Shown in pieces: positions 1 to 9,425 of a DNA stretch of 64,000 nt. The position numbers were made by a program, and so were the translations under genes. Each line of letters begins with the position of its first letter. The stretch's first letter is position 1. This stretch comes from Sphingobium sp. CR2-8. GTDB taxonomy: Bacteria > Pseudomonadota > Alphaproteobacteria > Sphingomonadales > Sphingomonadaceae. The notes under the pieces are model-generated. The model saw nothing but the letters and a program-made list of their open reading frames with translations. It searched no databases and was not told the DNA's origin. The DNA is taken from the NCBI RefSeq assembly GCF_035818615.1, contig NZ_JAYKZY010000002.1, forward strand, positions 932,501 to 996,500, given 5' to 3'.

Positions 1-702
1 CTCGACGGCGTGTCGATGCGCGGCGCGAAGGGCGTCATCGTCTCGATCGTGGGCGGCGACGACATGCGCCTGATGGAAGTGGACGAAGCCGCCAACCATA
101 TCCGCGAACTGGTCGATCCGGACGCGAACATCATTTGGGGCAGCGCCTTCAACGATGGCCTCAACGGCAAGATCCGCGTGTCGGTGGTCGCCACCGGCAT
201 CGATAATGAAGTGGGCAATCACGCCGCGCCGCTGACGCAGCCGTTCAGCTTCGCCAACCGGCCCGCCGTGTCCGTTCCGCAGTCCGCCGCGCCTAAGCCC
301 GCGCCCGTCGCGCAGCAGCCCGCACCGGCGGCTCCCGCGCCCGCGCCTGCACCGACGCCTGCCCCCGTGCAGCCCGAAACGCTCGAACTCGACGTGCCCG
401 CCGCCCCGGCCCAGCCTGCTCCCGCAGCGCCGACGCCTGCTTTCGCCCCGAAGAAGCCGGCCGCTATCTTTTCCGACGAAGATCCCGACCAGGACGAACT
501 GATCCTGGGCGCGGACGCCGCCGAACCGGCCGCGCCCGCCGCGCCAGCGCCTGCCGCCCCCGCGCCGCGCGTCGCCGCCGGTGGCACGCTGTTCGAACGG
601 ATGGCGGGCCTGACCCGTGGCACGGAAAAAGCGCCGGGCGCTGACGACGCGGCGCCTGGCGTCGACATCCCCCGCTTCCTCAATCGCCAGAGCAACCAGT
701 AA
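1..702 (+). CDS. ftsZ: Cell division protein FtsZ, C-terminal part (5' end outside window)
   Basis: The reading frame is open from base 1, so the N-terminal GTPase domain lies upstream of the window. The first ~75 codons match the end of the FtsZ tubulin-like C-terminal domain ([18 protein letters not shown], then [12 protein letters not shown] and [11 protein letters not shown]). A long Ala/Pro-rich linker follows (about residues 90-200), and the protein ends in a conserved C-terminal peptide ([13 protein letters not shown]), the site that in this family docks FtsA and other membrane tethers. FtsZ polymerises into the cytokinetic ring. The long proline-rich linker is typical of alphaproteobacterial FtsZ. 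Identification is firm; only the N-terminus is missing. Confidence 0.97.
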   Translation, partial: LDGVSMRGAKGVIVSIVGGDDMRLMEVDEAANHIRELVDPDANIIWGSAFNDGLNGKIRVSVVATGIDNEVGNHAAPLTQPFSFANRPAVSVPQSAAPKPAPVAQQPAPAAPAPAPAPTPAPVQPETLELDVPAAPAQPAPAAPTPAFAPKKPAAIFSDEDPDQDELILGADAAEPAAPAAPAPAAPAPRVAAGGTLFERMAGLTRGTEKAPGADDAAPGVDIPRFLNRQSNQ

Positions 703-735
703 CCGCGCGTGCGGCCAAGGCCGCACGCTTTGATC

Positions 736-777
736 AAGCGCGCTGTCGGTCGCCTGGGGCGGCCCGGCGCGCTTTTT
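736..777 (+). terminator. Probable intrinsic terminator downstream of ftsZ
   Basis: Arms AAGCGCGC (736-743) and GCGCGCTT (767-774) can form a stem, followed by a T run at 773-777. A second perfect hairpin (GTGCGGCC/GGCCGCAC) sits just upstream at about 709-726. Together they plausibly end transcription of the ftsZ operon. Seen by eye, with no folding computed. Confidence 0.6.
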
Positions 778-933
778 CATGGGGCCAATTCCCTGTCCGG
801 CGCGATATCGGCTAGAGGATCGACTCTCCGGAGCGCATCTCGCTCCCGACGCAGCCAATGTATCTTTTGTCTTCCGTATCTCCCCTATGCCGATGACCCT
901 TCGCCCGGCTTGGAGATGTTCTAGGGACCGAAT

Positions 934-2829
934 GTGAAACGTACGTCTTCTTGGATCGTCGGTCTTTGCCTTCCCGGCGCGTTCCTCCTTCCCGGCGTCG
1001 CGCTGGCGCAACTGGACCAGTCGCAACTGGTCCGTCCGCTGGGCGCCGCCGACCTCAACACCAACCTGGCGCGCCTCGCGTCCAACCCGCGCGATGTCTC
1101 CGCGCTGATCGGTGCTGGCGAAGCCGCGCTGGCGCTGGACGATCCCCGCGCGGCCACCGGCTTCTTCGCCCGCGCCGAAGCGATCGAGGGCAGCAACGGC
1201 CGGATCAAGGCCGGGCTGGGGCGAGTGATGCTCAAGCTGCAAAACCCCCGTGAAGCCCTGCGCCAGTTCGATCTCGCCACGCGGCTGGGCTATGCCGAAA
1301 CGACCCTGTTCTCCGATCGCGGCCTGGCGCGGGACATGACCGGCGATCAGGCCGGGGCGCAGCGCGACTATCAGGCGGCGCTGCAACGCACCCCCGACGA
1401 CGATGAACTGGTGCGCCGCTATGCCGCATCGCTCGGCATTTCCGGACAGGTCGCGGCGTCCGAAAAAATCCTGCAACCTTTGCTCTACAAGAGCGATCGC
1501 GCCGCCTGGCGCTATCGCGCGTTCATCCTGGCGATGAACAACCGGCAGGCGGATGCCAAGAAGCTGGCGTTGCAGACCATGCCCGCCCAACTGGCCACTG
1601 CCATCATCCCCTATATGGAAAAAATGCCCTATCTGACCGCCGCGCAAAAGGCCGCAGCCGTGCATTTCGGCCATTTCCCGGCGCAGATCGGCACCAGCAT
1701 CGTCGCGATCACGCCGACCCCGCCCGCACCGGGCGTCGCCGTCGCCGCCAGTCCGCCGCCGACCACCGTCGCGGCGGCAACCCCGGCCAGGACGAAACCG
1801 CTCAGCCGCAGCGAACAGCGCCGCCAACAGCGCGAGGCGGCCCGGCTCGCGCGCGCGGAGCGGCAGGCCGCTGCCCGCCGTCCGGCCCAGCCGCGACTGG
1901 CGCAGGCCGACACGACGCCGCCTGCCAACCCGCCCGCCGCCCGGACCCCGCAACAGACCGCGCCCCAGCCTGCGCAACAGCCGACGCCACAGTCCAGCCG
2001 CACGCCGCCCGCACCGCAGGTCCAGCCACTACCGGCAACCCCTGCTGCCAGCGCACCGGACCCAACACCCCAACCGACCACGTCACGTCCGACAACCGCG
2101 CCCGCCGCCGTGCAGGGACCACCCGCGCCCGGCTTCGATTCGGTCGATCGCGCGCCTACCCGCACCACGCTGCCCCAAAGCCAGCCGTCTACAAGCGTAG
2201 CGCCGCAGACCCCGACGGCTCTTGCACAGGCGTCCCCGCCTGCCACCCAGCCATCGGCGGCCGCAACCCAGGCCCCGACCCAGTCCCTTCCACCCACGCC
2301 GCAGCCTGATCCGGAAGCCACGCGCAGTCTGGCGGACATCATCCGCGCCATCGACGTGCCCGAAGCGGAACGGCAGCCCACCGTCGCCGCCGTGGACCTG
2401 GCCGAAATCGCCGCCGTCCAGGCCGCCCGCCGCGCCGAACGCCAGGCCGCCGCCGCCTCCGCCGCCGAAAAGGCGAAGAAGGAGGCCACGGCCAAGGCCA
2501 AGGCGGAGGCTGCCGCCAAGGCGAAGAAGGAGGCCGAGGAAAAGAAGCGCCTCGCCGACAATCCCTCGCGCAACTGGCTGCAAGTCGGCGTCGGCCAGAG
2601 CAAGGGCGCGCTGGGCTTCACCATGAATGCGCTGCGCAGGAAATATACGATCCTCGCCAAACAGGATGGCTGGAGCGCTGCCTGGGGCCGCACCAACCGC
2701 CTGCTGGTCGGTCCCTTCGCCAGCTTCACCCGCGCCAGGGAACTGGAAACCAGCCTCAAGAAAGACGGCGCCGACGCCTTCGCCTGGAAAAGCGACGCCG
2801 GGGAAGTCGTGGAGAAGCTGGGCGATTGA
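934..2829 (+). CDS. Secreted TPR/SPOR-domain protein
   Basis: A 631-residue protein beginning with GTG. Residues 1-25 look like a Sec signal peptide ending at ALA before QLDQ. Residues ~40-190 hold tetratricopeptide-like helical repeats (GEAALALDDPRAATGFFARA is one). Residues ~250-460 are Pro/Ala/Gln-rich low complexity, ~480-545 is a charged Lys/Ala/Glu coiled-coil-like stretch, and ~550-625 is a SPOR domain (WLQVGVGQSKGALGF ... LLVGPFASFTRARELETSLK). SPOR domains bind denuded peptidoglycan at division septa, so a periplasmic role in division or envelope maintenance fits the ftsZ neighbourhood. The architecture is clear; the exact role is inference. Confidence 0.85.
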   Translation: MKRTSSWIVGLCLPGAFLLPGVALAQLDQSQLVRPLGAADLNTNLARLASNPRDVSALIGAGEAALALDDPRAATGFFARAEAIEGSNGRIKAGLGRVMLKLQNPREALRQFDLATRLGYAETTLFSDRGLARDMTGDQAGAQRDYQAALQRTPDDDELVRRYAASLGISGQVAASEKILQPLLYKSDRAAWRYRAFILAMNNRQADAKKLALQTMPAQLATAIIPYMEKMPYLTAAQKAAAVHFGHFPAQIGTSIVAITPTPPAPGVAVAASPPPTTVAAATPARTKPLSRSEQRRQQREAARLARAERQAAARRPAQPRLAQADTTPPANPPAARTPQQTAPQPAQQPTPQSSRTPPAPQVQPLPATPAASAPDPTPQPTTSRPTTAPAAVQGPPAPGFDSVDRAPTRTTLPQSQPSTSVAPQTPTALAQASPPATQPSAAATQAPTQSLPPTPQPDPEATRSLADIIRAIDVPEAERQPTVAAVDLAEIAAVQAARRAERQAAAASAAEKAKKEATAKAKAEAAAKAKKEAEEKKRLADNPSRNWLQVGVGQSKGALGFTMNALRRKYTILAKQDGWSAAWGRTNRLLVGPFASFTRARELETSLKKDGADAFAWKSDAGEVVEKLGD

Positions 2830-2875
2830 TGGCGTCGGGGGCAATCCACCTGCCTCCACCTAATGGCTTCCTCTA

Positions 2876-2994
2876 CTCCCCTCCCTATCAGGGAGGGGCC
2901 GGGGGTGGGTGCGCCACGCAGTGGCGCTCTGCCGTCAGCAAGCAAGTTGCTCGCTTCGCTCACACCCTCCCAATCCTCCCTGGAGGGGAGGCGC
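2876..2994. repeat. Palindromic repeat, family A copy 1
   Basis: Starts with the hairpin CCCTCCCTATCAGGGAGGG followed by GCCGGGGGTGGGTG and ends with CCTCCCTGGAGGGGAGG. The same core recurs at 6183-6367, 16261-16337, 23173-23223 and 31435-31558. It fills most of the 292-bp gap between the SPOR-domain gene and dgt. Confidence 0.85.
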
Positions 2995-3121
2995 TATGTG
3001 ATAGCTGCCTACCCCAAGCGGGCTAACCGTGAAGACCTATCCCGTGCGCCACAAATCGGCGTCACGGAAAGCCGACCTTCCGCTGTTCCAGCCGCCGCCC
3101 AAATGCTCTAAGAGCGCGCCC

Positions 3122-4282
3122 ATGACGACGCTCGCCTCCTATGCCTGCCATCCCGCCGCCAGCCGCGGTCGCCTCTATCCCGAAGAGGGCGGGGAAAGGC
3201 GCGGGCCGCGCGATATGTTTCAGCGCGACCGCGATCGCATCATCCACTCGATCGCGTTCCGGCGGCTGCGTCACAAGACGCAGGTGTTCGTCTCGCCCGA
3301 CGGCGATCATTTTCGCGTCCGCCTGACCCACAGCCTGGAAGTCGCGCAGATCGGCCGCACCACCGCGCGCACGCTGGGCCTCAACGAAGATCTGACCGAA
3401 GCGCTCTGCCTTGCCCACGACATCGGCCATCCCCCCTTCGGCCATGCCGGGGAGGACGCGCTGGAAGCGGCGATGGAGGATCATGGCGGCTTCGATCACA
3501 ACGCCCATACGCTGCGCACGCTGATGCTGCTCGAAAGCCCCTATCCGCGTTTCCCCGGTCTCAATCTCAGCTGGGAAATGCTGGAGGGGCTGGCCAAGCA
3601 TAATGGCCCCGTCACCCACCCCGGCTGGGCTATGCGCGAACTCGACACGCTCTGTCCGCTCGACCTTGCCAGCCATGCCTCGCTGGAGGCGCAGCTGGCC
3701 GCGATCGCGGACGACATTGCCTATGACAATCACGACATAGACGATGGCCTGCGCGCGGGCCTGCTGACGCTCGACCAGTTGATGGACGTGCCTTTCGTCG
3801 CGACCTGCTGGGACCGGGTGCGCGCCCGCTATCCCGATGTGGCGCAGGACCGGCTGCTGCGCGAACTGGTGCGCGAGCAGATCGGCGTGATGGCCACCGA
3901 CCTCATCGACTCCACCCGCGCCAACATCGCCGCATCGGGCGTGGAGACGGTCGCGGACGTCCGTGCCTTCGGCGAAACCCTCGTCGCCTTCTCGCCGGAC
4001 CTCGCCGCGCAGGAGCGCGAACTCAAACGCTTCATGTACGCCACCCTCTATCATCATCCCGAACAGCTTGCCGCCGCTGATCGCGCGCGGGTGATCGTCA
4101 CCGACCTGTTCCGCGCCTATCGCGACGACCCAGCCCTGATGCCGCCCGAATGGCGCGACGATTGCGTGCTGGAAGAACCCGCCCGCAGCCGCCACATTGC
4201 GGACTTCATCGCGGGCATGACCGATCGCTACGCCGAAAAGCGTCATGCGGAAATCTACGGCGCCATGGCGCTGGCGGATTGA
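3122..4282 (+). CDS. dgt: Deoxyguanosinetriphosphate triphosphohydrolase-like protein
   Basis: A 386-residue HD-superfamily protein. The metal-binding HD motif is visible as THSLEVAQIGR (about residue 75), HDIGHPPFGHAGE (about 104-116) and a later D in IADDIAYDNHD. RDMFQRDRDRIIHSIAFRRL near the N-terminus is the usual opening of dGTPase-like proteins. The family hydrolyses dNTPs to deoxynucleosides and triphosphate; the natural substrate of the alphaproteobacterial type is not predictable from sequence. The ATG at 3122 is preferred: the frame is open back to a GTG at 3029, but the extra 31 residues look non-conserved. It sits alone between repeat A and the glycine riboswitch. Confidence 0.92.
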   Translation: MTTLASYACHPAASRGRLYPEEGGERRGPRDMFQRDRDRIIHSIAFRRLRHKTQVFVSPDGDHFRVRLTHSLEVAQIGRTTARTLGLNEDLTEALCLAHDIGHPPFGHAGEDALEAAMEDHGGFDHNAHTLRTLMLLESPYPRFPGLNLSWEMLEGLAKHNGPVTHPGWAMRELDTLCPLDLASHASLEAQLAAIADDIAYDNHDIDDGLRAGLLTLDQLMDVPFVATCWDRVRARYPDVAQDRLLRELVREQIGVMATDLIDSTRANIAASGVETVADVRAFGETLVAFSPDLAAQERELKRFMYATLYHHPEQLAAADRARVIVTDLFRAYRDDPALMPPEWRDDCVLEEPARSRHIADFIAGMTDRYAEKRHAEIYGAMALAD

Positions 4283-4340
4283 CGCGCCCCTGCGTTTGAA
4301 GCAATGCGGCAGCGTCTCCGATGGATTCGTCCGTCGGGCA

Positions 4341-4545
4341 TGATGCGGGAGAGCATGGGAAGCCTTGAAGGCCACCCCGTCACCGAAGGAGCAACCGCCC
4401 CGGAATCTCTCAGGTTAAAGGACCGCATCGCGCGCAAGGCACTCTGGAAAGCGGACAGTCGCGCGATTGTCCCACCGAAGGGGTAAGCCATGTGGCCGCA
4501 AGGCCGCTGGTCAAAGCTCTCAGGTTCCGTGACAGAGGGGGTGGC
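4341..4545 (+). promoter_or_regulatory. Tandem glycine riboswitch
   Basis: Two consecutive glycine aptamers are recognisable. Aptamer 1 (~4341-4429) carries CCGAAGGAGCAA at 4383-4394 and CTCTCAGG at 4407-4414. Aptamer 2 (~4437-4545) carries CCGAAGGGGTAA at 4475-4486 and CTCTCAGG at 4517-4524, closing with GACAGAGG. These are the signature loops of the gcvT-type riboswitch. It lies 70 bases before gcvT, so glycine would turn on the cleavage operon when abundant. The short linker between aptamers is normal for the tandem form. Folding and the expression platform were not computed. Confidence 0.95.
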
Positions 4546-4614
4546 CTATGCCAGCGGTCCGAATCCGGGCGCTGGTTTCTGTTCGCCATCAACCCCGCAC
4601 GGAAAGGACGCTTC

Positions 4615-5766
4615 ATGTCCGGCAATGACGATATCGCCACCCTCGCCGAGGAACTGCCGCTGGAGGCCCTGCCGCTCGACGCCTGGCACCGTGCCCGCGG
4701 CGCGCGCATGGTCGGCTTTGCGGGCTATCATATGCCGATCCAATATGAAGGCATCATGGCCGAACATAGCTGGACCCGCGAACATGCCGGCCTGTTCGAC
4801 GTCAGCCATATGGGCCAGCTCAGCTTTTCGGGCGAAGCTGTCGATGCAGCGCTCGAACATCTGCTGCCCAGCGACATCAAGGGGCTGAAGCCCTTCCGCC
4901 AGCGTTATTCGATGCTGCTCGACCAGGAAGGCGGCATCCTGGACGACCTGATGGTATCGCGCCTCGGCGATGGCGCGTTCGACGGCGCGGACATTTACAT
5001 GGTCGTCAACGGCGCGACCAAATATGACGATATCGGCTGGATGATCGAACATCTGCCCGACGCCGTCGTCATGAACCACATGGCCGACCAGGCGCTGCTC
5101 GCCCTGCAAGGCCCGGAAGCGGGCGAAGCGCTGGCCGCGCTCATCCCGGAAACCGCCGACCTCCTCTTCATGCAGTCGGGCCAGTTCATCTGGCGCGGCG
5201 TCACGCTGTGGATCAGCCGTTCGGGCTATACCGGTGAGGACGGCTTCGAAATCAGCCTGCCCGCCGACGACGCGACCCTGCTTGCCGATGCGCTGTGCGC
5301 GTTGCCGCAGGTGAAGCCCATTGGCCTGGGCGCGCGCGACTCGCTGCGTCTGGAGGCGGGCCTGCCGCTCTACGGCCATGACCTTTCGCCCGCCGTCAGC
5401 ACCATCGGCGCGGACCTGGGCTTCGCCATTCAAAAGCGCCGCCGCGAGGAGGGGGGCTTCATCGGCCATGCCCGCGTGTTGAAGGAACTGGCCGACGGTC
5501 CGGGATCGAAGCGCGTGGGCCTCACCATCACCGGCCGCCTGCCTGCGCGCGAAGGTGCGCAGATCTACGCTGGCGACGTCCTCGTCGGGGAAGTCACGTC
5601 GGGCGGCTTCGCGCCGTCGGTGGGCGCGCCGATCGCCATGGGCTGGGTCAGCCTGCCGCATGCCGCGATCGGCCAGGCGCTCGAAATCGACGTCCGGGGC
5701 AAACGCATCGCCGCTGAGGTTGCGCCGATGCCGTTCGTTTCCCATCGTTATCGCCGCAAGGCCTGA
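4615..5766 (+). CDS. gcvT: Aminomethyltransferase, glycine cleavage T protein
   Basis: 383 residues from an ATG preceded by GGAAAGGA. The T protein takes the aminomethyl group from lipoyl-GcvH, releases ammonia and makes 5,10-methylene-tetrahydrofolate. Family hallmarks are GLFDVSHMGQ near residue 60, SGYTGEDGFEISL in the middle, GARDSLRLEAGLPLYGHDL (~240-258) and a C-terminal beta-barrel region ending VSHRYRRKA. It is first in gcvT-gcvH-gcvPA-gcvPB, directly behind the glycine riboswitch. A longer in-frame start at 4492 would lie inside the riboswitch and is rejected. Confidence 0.96.
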   Translation: MSGNDDIATLAEELPLEALPLDAWHRARGARMVGFAGYHMPIQYEGIMAEHSWTREHAGLFDVSHMGQLSFSGEAVDAALEHLLPSDIKGLKPFRQRYSMLLDQEGGILDDLMVSRLGDGAFDGADIYMVVNGATKYDDIGWMIEHLPDAVVMNHMADQALLALQGPEAGEALAALIPETADLLFMQSGQFIWRGVTLWISRSGYTGEDGFEISLPADDATLLADALCALPQVKPIGLGARDSLRLEAGLPLYGHDLSPAVSTIGADLGFAIQKRRREEGGFIGHARVLKELADGPGSKRVGLTITGRLPAREGAQIYAGDVLVGEVTSGGFAPSVGAPIAMGWVSLPHAAIGQALEIDVRGKRIAAEVAPMPFVSHRYRRKA

Positions 5767-5796
5767 TTCTTCATTTCCTTGGAGGGTAGTAAATCC

Positions 5797-6168
5797 ATGA
5801 GCCGTTATTTCACCGACGAACATGAATGGATCGATGTCGAGGGCGAAATCGCCACCGTGGGCATCACCGACTATGCGCAGGAACAGTTGGGCGACATCGT
5901 GTTCGTCGAACTGCCGGCCGAAGGCACCAATTTCGACAAGGGCGACGACGCCGCCGTCGTGGAATTGGTCAAGGCCGCCTCCGACGTCTATGCGCCGATT
6001 TCGGGCGAAGTGGTCGAATCCAACAGCGCGCTGGAAGACGAACCCGCGCTCGTGAACAGCGACGCGGAGGAGGATGGCTGGTTCTTCAAACTGCGCATCG
6101 CCGACACCAGCGAGCTGGAAGGCCTGATGAACGAAGCGGCCTACAAGAAGTTCGTGGCCGCGCTGTAA
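5797..6168 (+). CDS. gcvH: Glycine cleavage system H protein
   Basis: 123 residues, starting at ATG 5797 after a GGAGGGT ribosome site. It is the lipoyl-bearing shuttle between P, T and L proteins. The lipoylation site is Lys59 in [13 protein letters not shown], followed by the usual SGEVVESN turn and DGWFFKL near the C-terminus. Length and fold signature match the family exactly. It lies 30 bases after gcvT in the same operon. Confidence 0.97.
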   Translation: MSRYFTDEHEWIDVEGEIATVGITDYAQEQLGDIVFVELPAEGTNFDKGDDAAVVELVKAASDVYAPISGEVVESNSALEDEPALVNSDAEEDGWFFKLRIADTSELEGLMNEAAYKKFVAAL

Positions 6169-6182
6169 AGGACAAAAAATAA

Positions 6183-6367
6183 GCCCCTCCCTTCCAAGGG
6201 AGGGCGTTTCAGGTCGGTCAAGCCCCCGGCTTGACCTGAACAGCGCGGGGCGCTGTTCACCTGTAAACGGGGTGGGTGGCGACCGTAGGGAGCCTCAATC
6301 CTATCCCAAAGAGCCGCCGCTGGCGCGGCGGACCCACCCCCTTACCCCTCCCTAAAAGGGAGGGGGG
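6183..6367. repeat. Palindromic repeat, family A copy 2, inside the gcv operon
   Basis: CCCCTCCCTTCCAAGGGAGG opens the element and the reverse arm CCCCTCCCTAAAAGGGAGGGG closes it, with an internal hairpin GGTCAAGCCCCCGGCTTGACC. It separates gcvH from gcvPA by ~210 bases. Its purine-rich right edge lies immediately upstream of the gcvPA start and may act as that gene's ribosome binding site. Confidence 0.85.
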
Positions 6368-6377
6368 AGTTTTGGAC

Positions 6378-7736
6378 ATGCGCTACCTACCCCTTACCGA
6401 CACCGACCGGCAGGACATGCTGGCCGTCATCGGCGCATCCTCGATCGACGATCTGTTCGTGGACGTGCCTGCCGAAGCCCGCCTGACCGACAAGATCGCG
6501 GGCCTGCCCGATCACGCCAGCGAACTGGCGGTCGAACGTCACATGGCGGCGCTCGCGCGGCAAAATCTGTCGGCGGGGGAGGCGCCCTTCTTCCTGGGCG
6601 CGGGCGCGTACAAGCATCATGTCCCCGCCAGCGTCGATCATCTGATCCAGCGCGGCGAATTCCTGACCGCCTACACCCCCTATCAGCCCGAAATCGCGCA
6701 GGGCACGTTGCAGGTGCTGTTCGAATTCCAGACCCAGGTCGCGCGCCTGCTGGGCTGCGACGTCGCCAATGCGTCCATGTATGACGGCTCGACCGCCTGC
6801 TGGGAAGCGATCGTCATGGCCCGCCGCATCACCAAGCGCGGCAAGGCGATCCTGTCGTCGGGCCTTCACCCCCATTATGTGTCGGTCGCCAACACCATGG
6901 CGAAGTTCACCGGCGACGTGCTGGCGCATGAAGCCCCGACGCTGGACGCCGCGACCGACATCGACGCCCTGATCGCGGGCATCGACAAGGATACGAGCTG
7001 CGTCGTCGTCCAATATCCCGACATTCTCGGTCGCATCGCCGACCTGACCCCACTCGCCGACGCCGCCCATGCGGTGGGCGCGCTGCTGGTCGCGGTCGTC
7101 ACCGAACCCGTCGCTCTTGGAGCCATCAAGGCACCTGGGGCTATGGGCGCGGATATCGTCGTGGGTGAAGGCCAGTCGATCGGCGTCGGCCTCCAGTTCG
7201 GCGGCCCCTATCTTGGCCTCTTCGCCTGCAAGCAGAAATATGTCCGCCAGATGCCGGGCCGCCTGTGCGGTGAGACGGTGGATGCCGCGGGGAAGCGCGG
7301 TTTCGTGCTGACCCTCTCGACCCGCGAGCAGCATATCCGGCGGGAGAAGGCCACGTCGAACATCTGCACCAACTCGGGCCTGTGCGCGCTCGCGTTCAGC
7401 ATCCACATGACCCTGCTCGGCGAACGCGGCCTGCGCGAACTGGCGACCCTCAACCACGCCCTCGCTTGCCAGGCCGCCGATCGCCTGAGCCAGGTGCCGG
7501 GCGTCACGCTGGTCAACGACAGCTTCTTCAACGAATTCACCCTGATCCTGTCGAAGGATGCGCGCGAGGTCGTCCGCACCCTGGCCGACAAGGGCGTGCT
7601 GGCGGGCGTCTCGCTCGGCCGCCTGTTCCCGGCAGCGCCCCAGATCGGCAACGGCCTGGTCGTCGCCGTCACTGAAACGGTCACGCCGGAAGATATCGAA
7701 GCCCTGGCCAAGGCGCTTGAGGAGGAACTGGTATGA
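6378..7736 (+). CDS. gcvPA: Glycine dehydrogenase (decarboxylating) subunit 1
   Basis: 452 residues from ATG 6378. It is the N-terminal half of a split P protein that, with GcvPB, decarboxylates glycine and passes the methylamine group to lipoyl-GcvH. Recognisable segments are [49 protein letters not shown] and [17 protein letters not shown], all typical of GcvPA. The PLP lysine is in the partner subunit. An upstream in-frame start at 6276 lies inside the repeat element and is rejected. Its ribosome site appears to be the GGGAGGGGGGAG at the edge of that repeat. Confidence 0.96.
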   Translation: MRYLPLTDTDRQDMLAVIGASSIDDLFVDVPAEARLTDKIAGLPDHASELAVERHMAALARQNLSAGEAPFFLGAGAYKHHVPASVDHLIQRGEFLTAYTPYQPEIAQGTLQVLFEFQTQVARLLGCDVANASMYDGSTACWEAIVMARRITKRGKAILSSGLHPHYVSVANTMAKFTGDVLAHEAPTLDAATDIDALIAGIDKDTSCVVVQYPDILGRIADLTPLADAAHAVGALLVAVVTEPVALGAIKAPGAMGADIVVGEGQSIGVGLQFGGPYLGLFACKQKYVRQMPGRLCGETVDAAGKRGFVLTLSTREQHIRREKATSNICTNSGLCALAFSIHMTLLGERGLRELATLNHALACQAADRLSQVPGVTLVNDSFFNEFTLILSKDAREVVRTLADKGVLAGVSLGRLFPAAPQIGNGLVVAVTETVTPEDIEALAKALEEELV

Positions 7737-7748
7737 ACAGCCCTCTTA

Positions 7749-7830
7749 ATCCGTTCGCCCTGAGCCTGTCGAAGGGCCGCACTTTCTTTGAAGAAAAGGG
7801 CAGGGCTTCGACAGGCTCAGCCCGAACGGT
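7749..7830. repeat. Palindromic repeat, family B copy 1
   Basis: Inverted arms CCGTTCGCCCTGAGCCTGTC and CGACAGGCTCAGCCCGAACG flank a short spacer. The same arms recur at seven other intergenic sites in the window. It lies between gcvPA and gcvPB. Confidence 0.85.
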
Positions 7831-7850
7831 TTTGGAAAGAGGGCTGTAAG

Positions 7851-9425
7851 ATGACGATGCTCAAGGAAGGCCGCCCCACCACGCCAGTCCCTGTCGAGGA
7901 AGCCCATATGTCTCCGGCAACCGCCACCGGCAATCGCGCGCTGATGCTGGAAGAAGCCCTGATCTTCGAGATCGGATCGACCGACACCACCGGCGTAGAC
8001 TTCGCGGACGCGCCCAACGTCGCCAGCCGCCTCGGCGCGCTCGCCCGCACCGACGCCATCGGCCTGCCGGGCCTGTCCGAACAGGAAACGGTGCGCCACT
8101 ACACGCGTCTCAGCCGCCAGAACTACGCCATCGATCTCGGCCTGTTCCCACTCGGCTCCTGCACGATGAAGCATAATCCGCGCCTGAATGAAAAGGTCGC
8201 GCGGATGCCCGGTTTCGCCGACCTCCACCCGCTCGCCCCGCAATCGACGGTGCAGGGCGCGCTGGGCGTCATCAACGAACTGGCGGTCTGGCTCATCAAG
8301 CTGACCGGCATGCACGGCGTCGCCATGACGCCCAAGGCGGGCGCGCATGGTGAATTGTGCGGACTGCTCTGCATCCGCGCCGCGCTCGAAGCCCGCGGCG
8401 ACGCGCGGCAGGTCGTGCTGGTCCCCGAAAGCGCCCACGGCACCAACCCCGCGACCGCCGCCTTCTGCGGCTACAGGGTGGAGGATATCCCCGCGACCCC
8501 CGAAGGGCGCGTGGACTTGGAGGCGCTCAAGGCGCGCCTCGGCCCGGACGTGGCGGCGGTGATGATCACCAACCCCAATACCTGCGGCCTGTTGGAACGC
8601 GACATGAAGACCATCTCCGACGCGGTCCACGCCGCCGGGGCCTTCGTCTATTGCGACGGCGCGAACTTCAACGCCATCGTCGGCCGGGTCCGTCCCGGCG
8701 ACCTGGGCGTCGACGCGATGCACATCAACCTGCACAAGACCTTCTCCACGCCCCATGGCGGCGGTGGTCCCGGCTCCGGCCCGGTGGTATTGTCCGAAGC
8801 GCTCTCGCCCTTCGGGCCGCTGCCCTATACCGCGCGCATGGCGGACGGCACGATCCACCTCATAGAGGAGGAGAATGTCGGCGAGGAAATGCCGCAAAGC
8901 TTCGGTCGCATGTCCGCCTTCCACGGCCAGATGGGCATGTTCACGCGCGCGCTGGCCTATATCCTGTCTCATGGCGCGGACGGCCTGCGTCAGGTGGCGG
9001 AGGACGCCGTCCTCAACGCCAACTATATCCTGCGCAGCCTGGACGATGTGCTGGACGCGCCCTTTGGGCAAAGCGGCCCCTGCATGCATGAGGCGCTGTT
9101 CAGCGACAAGGGACTGGCCGAAGGCTTCACCACGCTCGACATCGCCAAGGGGCTGATCGACGAAGGCTTCCACCCGATGACCATGTATTTCCCGCTGGTC
9201 GTCCATGGCGCGATGCTGGTCGAACCGACCGAAACCGAAAGCAAGGCCGCGCTGGACCAGTTCATCATGGCCCTGCGCAGCCTCGCCGAACGCGCCAAGG
9301 CCGGGGACGAAGCGCTCAAGGGCGCACCCTACCACGCCCCGCGCCGCCGCCTCGACGAAACGCTCGCCGCGCGAAAGCCCATCCTGACCTGGACCGATCC
9401 GGCGCTGGCCCAGGCGGCGGAATGA
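7851..9425 (+). CDS. gcvPB: Glycine dehydrogenase (decarboxylating) subunit 2
   Basis: 524 residues from ATG 7851 (AAAGAGGG upstream). It is the C-terminal, PLP-binding half of the split glycine decarboxylase. The Schiff-base lysine is Lys296 in HINLHKTFSTPHGGGGPG. Other family segments are FPLGSCTMKHNPR, VPESAHGTNPATA and TNPNTCGLLE. The split PA/PB form is common in bacteria. It follows gcvPA across a family B repeat and overlaps the next gene by four bases. Confidence 0.96.
   Translation: MTMLKEGRPTTPVPVEEAHMSPATATGNRALMLEEALIFEIGSTDTTGVDFADAPNVASRLGALARTDAIGLPGLSEQETVRHYTRLSRQNYAIDLGLFPLGSCTMKHNPRLNEKVARMPGFADLHPLAPQSTVQGALGVINELAVWLIKLTGMHGVAMTPKAGAHGELCGLLCIRAALEARGDARQVVLVPESAHGTNPATAAFCGYRVEDIPATPEGRVDLEALKARLGPDVAAVMITNPNTCGLLERDMKTISDAVHAAGAFVYCDGANFNAIVGRVRPGDLGVDAMHINLHKTFSTPHGGGGPGSGPVVLSEALSPFGPLPYTARMADGTIHLIEEENVGEEMPQSFGRMSAFHGQMGMFTRALAYILSHGADGLRQVAEDAVLNANYILRSLDDVLDAPFGQSGPCMHEALFSDKGLAEGFTTLDIAKGLIDEGFHPMTMYFPLVVHGAMLVEPTETESKAALDQFIMALRSLAERAKAGDEALKGAPYHAPRRRLDETLAARKPILTWTDPALAQAAE

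Noticed and set aside
219..737. Long open frame antisense to ftsZ
   Set aside because: Mirror of the Ala/Pro-rich linker; high GC makes such shadow frames common. No ribosome site or family match.
1629..2963. Open frames antisense to the SPOR-domain gene
   Set aside because: Low-complexity coding sequence read backwards; the plus-strand protein has clear domains.
3062..4375. 437-residue frame antisense to dgt
   Set aside because: Residue composition is His/Arg/Gly-rich without motifs; dgt on the plus strand is certain.
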